Of a stretch of DNA of 64,000 nt, positions 18,355 to 29,665 are shown in pieces. The notes under the pieces are model-generated. The model saw only the letters and a list, made by a program, of their open reading frames with translations. It did no database searches and had not been told where the DNA came from. This stretch comes from Chondrilla cf. caribensis. Its lineage: Eukaryota; Porifera; Demospongiae; Chondrillida; Chondrillidae. The DNA lies in the NCBI GenBank assembly GCA_964020155.1, contig OZ026559.1, positions 93,501 to 157,500 on the forward strand, given 5' to 3'. Each line of letters begins with the position of its first letter. Within the stretch, counting starts at the first letter, position 1. A program made the position numbers and the translations under genes.

Positions 18355-18745
18355 AGGTCACGGTGGCGGGGTGGTCAGGTGACACGACTCTAGGCTCCAG
18401 GTCGCGGGTTCGAATCCTCAATAGGACGGTTTTTTTCTCTGAAAAAAAATAGCTCACTTCCTGGTGGTCAGTTGCAATACTCTCTACAAAGAACCGTAGG
18501 GGGGAGCTTTGGGACTCGCGGCTGACCTCCCAGCTAGAATAGTGTCTTCTGCATTCGTGGAATGACGCAAGTACACAGTCTCTGTGGAAAGTCCCTGTAA
18601 AGCTCTACATATATAGGTGTCTTTGACCCTGAGTGGGTGACCTTTTTATTATTATTTTTAAATTTTATATCTTATAATGTTTTGTGTTGATCTTATTTTT
18701 CTCTTTTTTGATACATGATGTGTTCCTCATAGGACTGTTGCTTTT
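18355..18745 (+). mobile_element. tRNA-derived SINE, apparently full length
   Basis: The head GGTCACGGTGGCGGGGTGGT...GGTTCGAATCC carries A-box-like and B-box (GGTTCGAATCC) pol III promoter motifs of a tRNA. A ~230-bp unrelated body and an AT-rich tail follow, ending near CATAGGACTGTTG. The tail is shared with the copy at 8925-9097, and a degraded relative is at 23055-23170. Confidence 0.8.
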
Positions 18746-18746
18746 T

Positions 18747-19300
18747 GCTTGTCACCACGAGGCTTATAGCGCACTCAGGACAATCTCAATTCTTCCCAAA
18801 TTGTGTTTGTGAGTTTAGCACGGACACTGGCTAACCCTTGGTGACCAGCAAAGAATCGTCCAATTGTTCAGGTGATCACCACAAGGCATATTACACTTAT
18901 ATACATACAAAAGTACATACATTTTATTATATGCAACATATAGGCACTGGGGAGAATTTTTGGTCGACATCAAAATGCATCATTTTTGTTATCAGGAGCG
19001 TACTAGGTCCAGGAGTGTGTGTGTACATTCGTATTTGAGCTATGATGCATCACGTGCACACAGGAGAGGCCGTGGTGACAAGCCAAAAAATTGACATTTT
19101 TTGGCTTGTCACCACAAGGCTTATAGCGCACTCAGGACAATCTGAATGCTTGCAAAATTGTGTCGGTGAGTTTGGAACGGACACTAGGTAGCCCTTGATG
19201 ACCAGCAAATGAATGTGAAATGATCACCACAAGGCGTATTATGCTTATATTTGAATGTAATAATATATTATGTATCATATGGGCACCGGGGAGTGTTCGT
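18747..19300 (+). repeat. Tandem pair of diverged ~200-bp repeats
   Basis: CTTGTCACCACGAGGCTTAT at about 18749 and CTTGTCACCACAAGGCTTAT at about 19099 both begin ~200 bp of alignable sequence (GCGCACTCAGGACAATCT, GAGTTT..CACGGACACT, GATCACCACAAGGC), offset by about 350 bp. Confidence 0.8.
19069..19112. repeat. Perfect 20-bp-arm hairpin
   Basis: GTGGTGACAAGCCAAAAAAT, then TGAC, then its exact reverse complement. It lies at the boundary of the two tandem repeats. Confidence 0.9.
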
Positions 19301-19845
19301 CACCCTTTGGTGTAGCTTATATCAAAAGGGTCGTGCTGAGCTGATATGTGGTCCAGATTCAGATTACGAACTAAACTCTGAAATTCTTCCGATCTTCATA
19401 TGTGGCCAGTAATACTAATTATTCAGGATGGTGCTATGGGGCCAAATTGTGGTCATAGTACCACTTCATCCAAAACTTCAAAATCATTGAAACACCCCCA
19501 CGGCAGAGGGAGCATGTCGAGCCGATATTTGGTCCAAACCTAGCTTTTGTTGGCCAGTCAAACTGTCTCTTGAACATACATACCAAAGTATTACGTTTAA
19601 TTATCTACGTTCCATGTCGACACTGGAGAGGCCATGGTGACTGGTGACGAATATACCCGCCTTTTTTATCACCAAGTCGTAGCAGCTCCTGGAGTGTGCA
19701 CGCTACAGCCAGAAGCATGCACCTGGTGGGGAGACACAACTACTATCGAATACCACATTACCACGTATATTATGCAGAATAATTTAAATTATAACATATT
19801 AATGGGATTGGCTATCACTCCGTGAAACACTTCATTGACATTGTT

Positions 19846-22800
19846 TTATTCTGTCACCATTGGTTCCTGTTGGGGGGGCGTCTCTGAGGATAGTGGGGGT
19901 GTTCCTGATGATAAGGGGCGTGTCTCATTCTGCAAGAAGACCTGAGACTTGATCACTTGCCCCATCAACCCGTGGACCGCTTCCATGGCGATTTTTGAAC
20001 TACATAACAGCAAGGTAGTAAGATGTTAACATGTGATTATCATGTGATAGGCACTAGATTCAGTATAACAGTGTACAGTATAATATAGTATATAAAAATC
20101 ACTTGCAAGTCACATGTAGGTCACATGCAAGTCACCTGTCTTTGGCAGCTTTGGTCAACTTTCCTTTGTCAGTGTTCTGTCCCGGCTTCCCTAGACCAAC
20201 TATCCCACCCACACGGATACCACTCTGAGGAAAGCAAGCAGGAAAACAACCATCAGGCCGTTGCCAGGACCGTTACCAAGAGAGCAGATCATGAAACAAA
20301 CATGACTCCCAATGATTAAAGACATATTGAATAAAACGTCATGCTGCCATGTGGATGATGCTGTCAAAATGGCCGACACCATTGATTGATGTAACTGATC
20401 TGTTTTGTGTATGTATTTCATGCCCTTCCATGCAGTTCTACTAGACTTAAAGGTAACATTTGTCAGATACAGTATATCAGTATACGCCCCTTTGCAGTAT
20501 AATCATTATTTGATCGATGCATTGTTGTCCTCCAATTATGATATTTCGTCTGCCTCTTCATTTGTGAAAGGGGCCTTCAACCCTGTTATGCCCACTGATC
20601 ATCATGAAGTCATGTGATGTTCATGTGACATTCATAACAAACATACCGAGGGACCAGAGGATGCTTTGTCTAACTTTTGAGCTAAATCCATAACTTGCTG
20701 TGTAGTGTACTCCGCATTCTACAGAGAGAGAGAGAGTATACGACATGCAGAGGTTCACTCAGTACAGTCTACAATGATGGGGAGATCTCAACATGTGGGT
20801 AGATTATAGAGGTCCACTCAGTACAGACTACAGTGATGGGGAGATCTCAACATGTGGGGAGATTATAGAGGTCCACTCAGTACAGACTACAGTGATGGGG
20901 AGATCTCAACATGTGGGGAGATTATAGAGGTCCACTCAGTACAGACTACAGTGATGGGGAGATCTCAACATGTGGGTAGGTTATAGAGGTCCACTCAGGA
21001 CAGTCTACAATGATGAGGAGATCTCAACATATGGGTAGATTATAGAGGTTCACTCAGAACAGTCTACAATGATGAGGAGATCTCAACATGTGGGTAGATT
21101 ATAGAGGTCCACTCAGTACAGTCCACAGTGATGGGGAAATCTCAACATGTGGGTAGATTATAGAGGTTCACTCAATACAGTACACAGTGCACCAAGTAAG
21201 ATGTGAACTCACTGATAGAAGTGGAGAGGAGGATAACGTACTGACCCAGTACTTGTTCCAGAGAAGATCAAGGAGTCTAGAGTCAAGTGATGACTTGAAG
21301 TAGCTAACATCCAGGGAGTAGTACCGCTTGCAGTGGACCCCAAAGTCCTCTATCTTGTCCAGTGGGATGCTCTGGTACTCCTGAGTACCTTCTTCCTGGG
21401 GTTTGTAACTCTGTGCAGGAGAGACAGAGCCCAGGAGTGTGTGGTTGTGTGCCAGCACACAACATCACACTTGCACCCACACCATTCACACTCCCATAGC
21501 AACAGTCCCACCCACGCATAGCAACAGTCATGTCTTACATAGCAACAGTCCCGCCCATGCATAGCAACAGTCATGTCTTACATAGCAACAGTCCCGCCCA
21601 TGCATAGCAACAGTTGTGTCTTACATAGTAACGGTCCCACCCACTCACCTCTGGGAAAGTCCTGAACGCTCCGAGATGAACTTTCCCTGAGGACATGGTC
21701 TGGATGGGGTCCACCACGATGGCCACCCAAGGCTCCTGATACTGCTGATTCAGCATCTGTGTGCTGACGTCCACACCCGACAGCCAACACCCGTAACCAG
21801 GATGGCTGTGGTACCAACCAAGAGCATTCTCCAGTCTACCAACCTGACAGCAACAGAGAAGGTGGTGGTCACAGACACACAGTGGTGCTACAACATGCTT
21901 TCTACGTCAGTACATGCTTTCTACGTCAGTACATGTGTTCTACGTCAGTACATGTGTTATACGTCAGTACATGCATTCTACGTTACTTTACAGTTGAATG
22001 TACAGGGGCACTTTAGCGTGTGTTGAAGGTGTACATTTACCTTCTGTGTCACCGGATAGTGGAATAGCCAACCAGTCCACCTCACCCCCACAAACACAAA
22101 CACCCCCACCCTCACATATGTACACCAAACCCACCTATACCCACACACCAACACCCACACACACAAACACATCCATCCTCACATATGTACACCCAAACCA
22201 CCTACATCCACACACCCACATCCACACCCACGTACGTACGCCCAACCCACATCAACCCATATACTGACACCAACTCCCACCCACACACCTTCTTTGCCGC
22301 TTCTATGTACTCCGCCATGTACTCATAAGCAGCTGACTGAGCGTTTACTCTGGTTTCTGTTCCCTCCACAGGGAGAGCAAAGGAATCCATCACGACCATC
22401 GTGGACCCGTCCACCTTCCCTAGCAACAAACCCATCACTTCCAGACGACCTCCCGACCTGGCGTGCATGACCATCTTGAGGAGAGCAAGCGCCGATATCT
22501 TGACATCTTTAAAGTAGTGAAGACTGAGGAAAACATGGAGAGTGGGAGATGCGGCATTTAGAACTAGACAATATATCATATATATTGATTGATTGATATA
22601 GCATCATTATAAAATATTATATTGATTAATTGATATATAAAGTCTCACACACCAGCAGCTTTTATTTTATTCCACATAACACCACACGATAATATACCAT
22701 CATATAGAATGACACCGTCCTCAGAAGAGGGTATTTGCTTTGGAATAATTTTTATTCACTAACTCTTTAGACCATGGTTTTTCTTTAAGTATCTTCGACT

Positions 22801-22897
22801 GGGCATCTCTGTCGTACTTGAATATTTCATCTACACTACTGACTGTGTGGAATGAATTAGCGGCTTCAAATGTGCTTCTGGCGCTGGAAGACTCCAT
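19846..22897 (-). CDS. COPS5: COP9 signalosome subunit 5 (JAMM/MPN+ deneddylase)
   Basis: Catalytic subunit of the COP9 signalosome; removes NEDD8 from cullins. Exons in transcription order: 22897-22764, 22523-22289, 21843-21649, 21410-21213, 20718-20647, 20224-20136, 19999-19846, giving 358 residues (human 334). The zinc-protease JAMM motif is intact: [20 protein letters not shown], preceded by the conserved upstream Glu in [16 protein letters not shown]. Other landmarks are [73 protein letters not shown] and [15 protein letters not shown]. The C-terminus is extended and Pro/Ser/Thr-rich compared with vertebrates. It is divergent from TMEM65. Introns carry several tandem repeats. Confidence 0.95.
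20735..21180 (+). repeat. 59-bp minisatellite (locus 1 of 3), COPS5 intron 4
   Basis: Seven to eight units of about 59 bp containing GATGGGGAGATCTCAACATG and GATTATAGAGGTCCACTCAG. The same unit recurs at 52560-52775 and 57450-57655. Confidence 0.95.
21500..21642. repeat. ~42-bp minisatellite, COPS5 intron 3
   Basis: Units containing CATAGCAACAGTCCCGCCCA and GCAACAGTCATGTCTTA, about three copies, ending next to the donor of exon 21843-21649. Confidence 0.85.
21893..21985. repeat. ~19-bp minisatellite, COPS5 intron 2
   Basis: Five units of TACGTCAGTACATGCTTTC and variants. Followed at 22080-22280 by an imperfect CCCACACA-rich tract. Confidence 0.85.
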
Positions 22898-23054
22898 TAT
22901 TATTGTTGGCCCGTGTCTGGTCTTCTTTAGAACGCGTTAGCCATGCGCTAAGGCGCGAGCGAAAAGTAAAAACGCTTATAGTCTAGCTGGCTAGACCATG
23001 TATTTCCAATATTATGAATATTATATCACTTTGCGTATCCACTTCCTCAGTCGG

Positions 23055-23170
23055 TCACGGTAGCACAGTGTTCAGCTTACACTACTCTAGTCTGCTGAAG
23101 TCACCGTAAAGCTAGTGTTTGTACGGTGATCACCTTTTTCAGTTTTCATTTTTTAAAACCCGAATTAGAC
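23055..23170 (+). mobile_element. Possible degraded short SINE relative
   Basis: Begins GGTCACGGTAGCACAGTG, similar to the SINE head at 18358, and ends with CCGTAAAGCT...GGTGATCACCTTTTT, similar to the SINE tail. The middle is missing. It lies between COPS5 and TMEM65, upstream of the TMEM65 start. Confidence 0.4.
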
Positions 23171-23523
23171 CTACTTATTTCAATGCTATTGCAATGATAA
23201 CCATAAATAATCATCAACTACTTCTACATTTGACCCAGAAATACTATTACTTCTTATAACCGATTCAGTTAGTGTGAGCCAAACTATGATTCAGCCATCC
23301 AGCTCTCAGTACCAAAGCCCCATTCACTGATGGATACATAAAAGTCTACAGTAGTCGACCTAGTGCATCTTCCCGCCCCTGAGCGGTTATTATGGTCGGT
23401 CTAAATAGACTACTGGTGATCCAACTTGCTGCATGCCGGACATCGATTGTGAGCGTACCATCGATCCTTTGATGTCTGAAGCTCGGCATAGCTGCTCGGC
23501 TGTCGTCACATTAACGCACGAAT

Positions 23524-26065
23524 ATGCTTTGTTTACATCGCCCTTTGTCTGCTCAAGCTCTGGTGTTCGGAAGAGTAGAACTGAGTGCTGGGATGTCTGG
23601 AGCGATGAATGCCACACGTGTTCTCGTCAGCGGTAGACAGTATGGCAGCCAGTTCAGAAGAACCGCACAACTCAGGGAGAAGCAGTTGAGGAAGATGATT
23701 CTTGGACTGAGCCAAGATGAAATTCAGAAAGTCCATAAACTGATCTTGGAGATTAAAGTTCCTGCTGAAGAGAAAAAGAGTACGTGAGTGTGTGTGTGTG
23801 TGTGTGTGTGTGCGTGCGTGCATGTGTGTGTGTTTTATTACTGGAGTTGTTATACACATAGCGTCACATGTTCCATCTCCATGGCAACTGAAGCGTGTTC
23901 TTTTACAAGAAATGCTCCCCTTCATTGGATTTGGTTTCCTTGACAATGCTATAATGATTGGCGCAGTGAGTGTGGTGCAGTTCGCTCATGAGTTATCACA
24001 TCATCTTCAATACTACCGATTGAGATCTGTTACACAGTTATGCCACTTTAGGGAGGCACTCTCAGTGTTAAACACAACCATCACAAGCTAAAGGATAGCA
24101 GGATACCCTCCATATACATCCTGCTCAACAAGGCACCTCCAACACTGGTAGATGTGTGCAATCCACTAGGTTGGGTCCCAAGGGTGTCCTTTATATCCAG
24201 GTTCTAGTGTATACCATCCACTAGGTTGGGTCTTAAGGGTGTCCTTTATATCCAGGTTCCAATGTATACCACACACTAGTCTTCAACCACAGCTGCAACA
24301 CACCTACACCTACACATCTTGTGAGCTCGCTCATCACAGTATGGTGTCCTGTGCGTATGTAGGGGGAGTACATCGACATGACCCTTGGTGCAGCACTCGG
24401 GATATCAACAATGGCAGCAGCTGCTCTTGGAAATTGGATATCGGATCTTTCAGGAGTTGGGTATGGGAAGGGAGAATTGGAATGGTAAACTCTGTAGTAT
24501 TGTGAAGTAGTAGTCCAAATCCTTAATACCAGCAACCATCATTGTGAGGAAGATCATATTATCAATCACATCTCACCATTGTTTGAGCACGAGACTTGAT
24601 GGTTTTATCATTGTGTGTGTTTGTCATCAGATTGGGTTCCCAGTTTCAAATCAAGCATCTCACATTGACAAATCCATGGACCACACGACCAACCCTGTAC
24701 TTGAATGTGTACACGTGTATAATGTATGTATTCCTATGCACATGTATATGTTTGTACATGTGTATACGTATGTACGTGTGTGGACATATGTGTGTGCATG
24801 TATGCGTATGTATGTGTGTCTATGCATTCTATGTAGACTTGGAAATGTTGTTGAAGGGATGTTTCTGAAACTCGGACTACCGCGGCCAGGACTCACACAA
24901 GAACAAACCGACCACAAGTCCACAAGGAGGGCTGTCTTTTTAGTGAGTGTGTGCACATGGAAAAACACTTCTCGGGCAGTTGTTTACCACTTTGGTCAAT
25001 TGTTTTGTTGTCCTCGAATCATTCAATGCACAACCTGCTATGACAGATGTTTGTGTATGTTTGTCTACAGTGAATTCTCGTTAATCCGCCACCACTTTAT
25101 CCACCAAACCTTTTAATCTGCCACAATTTCCCAGTACCAATATAATGTACAAGTACCAATGAATATCCAGTTAATCCGCCTAACTCATTAATCCACCATA
25201 TTCTTTGAAAACAAATTGCGGCAGATTAACGAGTATTCACTGTATTCACACCCATAGTACATTCCCTTCAAGGTGTGATTATGATATTTGCTTCATATAT
25301 TGTCATTGTTGACTAATTATGTTAATAATCTTCATTTTAACATCTAGTTTAGTCGGTTTAATCTAGCCTAGTGTACTTGTCATTGCCAAAGTGTAAGCTA
25401 TTATTCTAATCAACACTTCTGTGATCATTAATTTTATGTTCACCATTTCCAACTCAAAGTTGTGGAATTATCCAAGTGTTTTCACGTTTTGAAATCAAGC
25501 ATAACACATTTTCAAATGTATCACATGTGCACACACCTAGCTATGTACATATGTGTACACTGTGTTCGACATACTGTATGTTCACTGTGTTCGATATACT
25601 GTATGTGTACACTGTGTTTGATATACTGTATGTGTTCACTGTGTTTGATATACTGTATGTGTACACTGTGTTCGACATACTGTATGTGTTCACTGTGTTC
25701 GATATACTGTATGTGTACACTGTGTGTTTGATATACTGTATGTGTACACTGTGTTCGACATACTGTATGTGTTCACTGTGTTCGATATACTGTATGTGTA
25801 CACTGTGTGTTTGATATACTGTGTGTGTACACTGTGTTCGATATACTGTATGTGTACACTGTGTTTGATATACTGTATGTGTTCACTGTGTTCGACATAC
25901 TGTGTGTGTACCTGTGTACACTTGGGTGTAATGTACATGCTTGTGTACATATCTTGTGGACATCACGTCTCCTTACAGGGAAGAATGGTTGGCATCTCCA
26001 TTGGCTGTTTCCTAGGGATGTTCCCGCTATATTGGTTCAATAAGAAGGGGGAGGAGTCCATATGA
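23524..26065 (+). CDS. TMEM65: Transmembrane protein 65 (mitochondrial inner membrane)
   Basis: Mitochondrial inner-membrane protein; the human protein is linked to mitochondrial sodium/calcium exchange. Exons: 23524-23779, 23862-23965, 24363-24460, 24837-24942, 25979-26065, giving 216 residues. The N-terminus is Arg/Ser-rich and lacks acidic residues at first, fitting a mitochondrial presequence. The conserved core is EMLPFIGFGFLDNAIMIGAG, GAALGISTMAAAALGNWISD, LSGVGLGNVVEGMFLKLGLP, LTQEQTDHKSTRRAVF and RMVGISIGCFLGMFPLYWF, giving about three membrane segments. The first ATG of the open exon is used; a later one at 23596 is possible. Intron 4 holds a pogo-like MITE and a long minisatellite. 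Confidence 0.9.
25069..25245. mobile_element. pogo/Tc1-like MITE in TMEM65 intron 4
   Basis: Ends are TA-CAGTGAATTCTCGTTAATC and the reverse complement of TACAGTGAATACTCGTTAAT. The ~25-bp arms differ at two or three positions, enclose ~125 bp of AT-rich sequence and are flanked by TA, the target duplication of the Tc1/mariner/pogo superfamily. No transposase frame is inside. Confidence 0.75.
25555..25918 (+). repeat. ~24-bp minisatellite, TMEM65 intron 4
   Basis: About fourteen units of CACTGTGTTCGATATACTGT-ATGTGTA with GTGTTT variants, ending about 60 bp before the acceptor of the last exon. Open in several frames (Tyr/Cys-rich spurious frames). Confidence 0.93.
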
Positions 26066-26277
26066 TCATGACTTATATCATTAGTTCAATATTTGACATC
26101 ACATGAACAATTTATAGTAATTTTCAGCAATTTCAGTTTTAATTATTTTGTTTTCTAATATTTTTCCCCCACTTTTACAATAATTGCTTTCATAGCCAAT
26201 TTTATATTTAATGCACTTAAAAGGACACCAGATGATAGCTGAAATTATAATCCAGTTTAGTAGTCCAACGAAGAGTT

Positions 26278-27524
26278 CTATAATTTTGCTTTGTCGAGGT
26301 AGTACTCGTGGTGAGCCAGGCTTGCCACCACACCGTCAGGGTTCTTAGGATCACCGTCCAAATAGAGCAGCCGCTCCCCTTTTCTGGTCGTCATGGTTCC
26401 CTGGGCAGTTCGCAGCATGGCGTCCCCCGCACAGAGGTCCCACTTCTTGATCAAGGTGCTGTGGAAGTAGAGTTGGACATCTCCCTTCAAGACCTGTAGG
26501 ACCTTGTACCCAGCTCCAGCTGCACTGGTAATCTCCACATCACTGCCAAATAGCTTGGTTAACTGCAAAAAAGAGAAGGATGGGTTAACTGTGAGCTAAA
26601 GGTGTTTCTTAAGCTGTGAGCTAACAGGTGTGTCTATTTTGGAACAAATCCACCATTTACATTTTACACTGGTAATTGATATTTAGAACTAAAAGTGGAT
26701 GTGGAATGCTACATTTGACACGTCACAAAATGCAATCAGCAACACAACAATGGGGTCGTAGATGGATCTACCTCATCTTGAGCTTTGCCTGCGTGTGAAC
26801 GAGACACAATGGCCTTCACAGGGAAGCCTTCCACTGGCTGGTTCCTGCCTTTGATTGCTGCTCTGTTGACATCCTTTGTGATGGAAGGGGAAAACCCATG
26901 GTCCACCCAACCCCAATATGTCACCCCGTTGTTACCACGGAAAGCCTGGTGTATGATCCCTGCTACTGGATCGCCCTTGACAGTGACACACATCATAACC
27001 GTCACAAACTGGAGCAACTCCGGTTTCTCTCCTCCTTCCGTATACTCTTGTGTAGCATCTAAGGGGTCTATCCAAACCAGAATATCGTCTAGAGGGACTT
27101 CAGGGTCATCACCTGCTAATTGCAAGACGTCAGGATTGCTGCTCGGGGGGACCGGTACCGCTTTCCCATCGTCCGCGACATTATGCTCCTCGGAGACGAA
27201 CCGTAGACGAGGCCAGCGCGACTTCAACCCGTTAACAATGCTTTTATGTGATCTCATGTCCCCTTCAGTCACATAGTCATTGCTATTGACGGAGGTCTTT
27301 CCCTTGACCTTAGTACCGATGGACTCGTCGCTTCTCACTGATCGCACCACCTTGCCCCCTCGCTGGACTAGATCTATGCTAGCCGCAATGACTTCTGATA
27401 TCCTCACACCGGGTCCTGCTCCTCGTGTACGAAATGGGATGAAATATACCAAGGTTATTAGGCCAAGAGAAATGGCGATGACAATGAGTAATGGTTTGGC
27501 CTTCACTTCAGTAGTGTTCGCCAT
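26278..27524 (-). CDS. BPNT2: Golgi 3'-phosphoadenosine-5'-phosphate (PAP) phosphatase / inositol monophosphatase family
   Basis: Li+-sensitive phosphatase (BPNT2/IMPAD1/gPAPP) that hydrolyses PAP to AMP in the Golgi lumen after sulfation. Exons: 27524-26772 and 26562-26278, giving 345 residues from MANTTEVK. A membrane anchor (LLIVIAISLGLITLVYFIPF) near the N-terminus fits a type II Golgi protein. Metal-site motifs are FVSEEHNV, WIDPLDATQEYTE and KKWDLCAGDAML, and ISRSH-type motif VSRSHAG is present. The start is uncertain: a 44-bp-arm palindrome (27522-27614) covers the initiator region, and in-frame ATG codons also occur at 27557 and 27683. It is head to head with CFAP95 and tail to tail with TMEM65 (213 bp). 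Confidence 0.92.
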
Positions 27525-27614
27525 AGTCTCGTTCCCAGACCCACTTCCGGCTGCCATTTTATTCTGCCTCAGAATAAAATGGCGGCCGGAAGTGGGTCTG
27601 GGAACGAGACTATG
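27522..27614. repeat. Near-perfect palindrome, 44-bp arms, at the BPNT2 start codon
   Basis: The arm begins CATAGTCTCGTTCCCAGACC and continues to the turn at 27565. A 5-bp spacer (27566-27570) precedes the second arm, with one mismatch in 44. It resembles a palindromic MITE. The left arm supplies the ATG used as BPNT2 start. Confidence 0.95.
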
Positions 27615-27712
27615 TTCGCCATTGTTCGGCCGTAAGGTTTGGAAATCGAACTTTGAAGTTGGAACAGGGACATTGTTCCCCAACAGTTTCCATGACGACG
27701 TTCAGGGACAAA

Positions 27713-29342
27713 ATGGCGTTAAACCCGATGGATCCTTCAGTTCTGACAGATTTCGTTGAAAGGAAAGGTTCTCTTTCGCTGAGATCGAATCACGTCAGCT
27801 ATGGTAGAGCTACCTTAAATTCAAATTGGTAAGAGTCTTTTATCTCTATTTCAAAGTTATCTTTTCTGAGTTGTCCGCTCTGCCTTATTATGAGGCTGCC
27901 ACCAGCTGCCGTGTACTATTGCAAGAACCTGTGTGGCCTCTGTACATGTGTTATGAGCTACGAAACCTTATTCAACCCGGGGATGGCTGTAGCTAAGATG
28001 TTATTACACTAGGCAGCCATTAACAAACTTGAGAGAAAAAGGTATAAAAATTGATAAAATGATAATAAACATGCATATTTGTTGGGGGAGCAGTAGTCTC
28101 GCGTAGCCAGCCCCTTTTCCTGATTGCTTCCAGCTTCCAAATAAGGATGTGATCTGGAAAGGGAGCTGGCTATGCAAGACTAGGGGAACAGAGGGCTGTT
28201 CATCGCATGCGACATGTGCTAGCCTCCTATTGAAGTTGAACGCCCCCCCCCCCCTCACAGGAATCACAGTAGAGAAGCGGAGCCTATGGACTATGACATC
28301 AGGGCGAAGGATGCCAAGTGGAACTTGCTAAGGGCAACTTACAACCGTATTGGGAATGCAACCACTGGTGTTAGTGCTAGTGTTGGGCAGTATAACCATA
28401 TTTGTAGTAATTCACGATATTTGAAGGATGTTGATGTAATATCGTGTTTGTTGGATCAATATTGAGGTATTATTCATTATATAACATCCTGATATCTGAC
28501 ACTATGTGTTATACGTACATAGTTGTCGTCTGTCTGTTTAGGTGTGCTACAGCAGTGATAAGGTTAGATACCACTTTGTCTTGCTGTTGCAAACCTAGAC
28601 ATTGCCATGTAAAGCCACTGTTGAAGCCTCTAGAGAGATGTTGAAATGTGTCAGCAAGCAATTGTAGTTGAGGATCTAAGCAAGGGAAAATCCCAATATT
28701 TATTTATATGGAGATATTGACGGTGACTAGTTAGTCGAATAACCTTTGAGTGGATATCACCCAATACTCGTTTGTACTGTAATGGGAATGGGACCACTGG
28801 TGTTGGTCAGGTAATGGGAATGGGACCACTGGTGTTGGTCATGTAATGGGAATGGGACCACTGATGTTGGTCTGGTAATGGGAAATGGGACCACTGGTGT
28901 TGGTCATGTAATGGGAATGGGACCACTGGTGTTGGTCATGTAATGGGAATGGGACCACTGGGGGTGGGTACAGGCTCAAGGAAGTATAACCCTGTGTTTG
29001 ATAAAGTCATAATGAAGTAGCTGGAGACCCTGTTTAGTGGCTAAACGTGATTGTCTCCTCCTGTGTGTACAGACTCTTCCTGAGACGACCACCAAGGAAG
29101 CTCTGAAGGAAGCACAAGAGCTTGCAGAGGAGTTCCAGACCCGTACCATCCACAAAACCCTTGTCAGTGGCGATAACTTTGAGGGAACCATGACTGAAAG
29201 AGATAGCGAAGCGCCGAAGAAAGGATATGGGAGTATTCTCCCAAGACACAAGGATGACCATCTACAGAGGTATGCACACACACACACACACACACACAGA
29301 CACACACACACACACACATACACACACACACACAGACACACA

Positions 29343-29433
<91 letters not shown>

Positions 29434-29665
29434 TATCCACTTATGTAGGCATTTAAACACAACACATAAGTCAGATTATGAGTATCCCTTCCAATGGACA
29501 CCGAAAGAAGAGGAGCCTGTCAACCACACCCTGGAGACCAAACATCGCCACAACATGTCCGAGTTCACAGACACATCTGGCTACCGTAGGAGAGGGTGCA
29601 ATACCTGGCAGGATTCCACTGGGTCTCTGAGGGCCCCACCCTCTGTGTCCAGTAACTCTCCTTGA
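27713..29665 (+). CDS. CFAP95: Cilia- and flagella-associated protein 95 (C9orf135 family)
   Basis: Homologue of human C9orf135/CFAP95, a ciliary protein. Exons: 27713-27828, 28261-28369, 29073-29269, 29449-29665, giving 212 residues (human about 229). Family landmarks: DFVERKGSLSLRSNHVSYGR near the N-terminus, MDYDIRAKD...LRATYNRIGN, TTKEALKEAQELAEEFQTR, GYGSILPRHKDDH, YPFQWTPKEE and the C-terminal FTDTSGYRRRGCNTWQDSTG. These align in order with the human protein as I remember it. The donor of exon 2 (GTTAGT) is somewhat weak. The start codon lies 189 bp from that of BPNT2. Together with IFT52 it makes two ciliary genes in the window. Confidence 0.85.
28094..28182. mobile_element. Short fold-back (MITE-like) element, CFAP95 intron 1
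   Basis: 27-bp arms starting TAGTCTCGCGTAGCCAGC and, in reverse, TAGTCTTGCATAGCCAGC, with about four mismatches and a 35-bp loop. No coding content. The TAGTCT start is shared with the BPNT2 palindrome arms. Confidence 0.7.
28775..28968 (+). repeat. ~32-bp minisatellite, CFAP95 intron 2
   Basis: Six units of AATGGGAATGGGACCACTGG followed by TGTTGGTCATGT. Confidence 0.92.
29274..29432 (+). repeat. (CA)n microsatellite, CFAP95 intron 3
   Basis: Begins four bases into the intron (GTATGCACACAC) and nearly fills it, with GACA and TACA interruptions. Confidence 0.96.

Larger units (their letters stand above)
17192..19845. other. Gene-free, repeat-rich interval between EIF3I and COPS5
   Basis: No exon of either strand could be supported. 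It contains the full-length SINE (18355-18745), a tandem pair of ~200-bp repeats (18747-18960 and 19097-19300) and a perfect hairpin (19069-19112). Confidence 0.6.

Noticed and set aside
18380..18425. A functional tRNA gene at the GGTTCGAATCC B box
   Set aside because: The A-box region and arms do not fold into a full cloverleaf by eye, and the segment continues into a shared interspersed repeat, so it is a SINE head.
20735..21180. CRISPR-like array of regular 59-bp repeats
   Set aside because: Units are contiguous without unique spacers and sit in an intron of an animal gene; it is a minisatellite.
26785..27276. 163-codon plus-strand open frame
   Set aside because: Antisense shadow of the BPNT2 exon, which carries the family motifs on the other strand.
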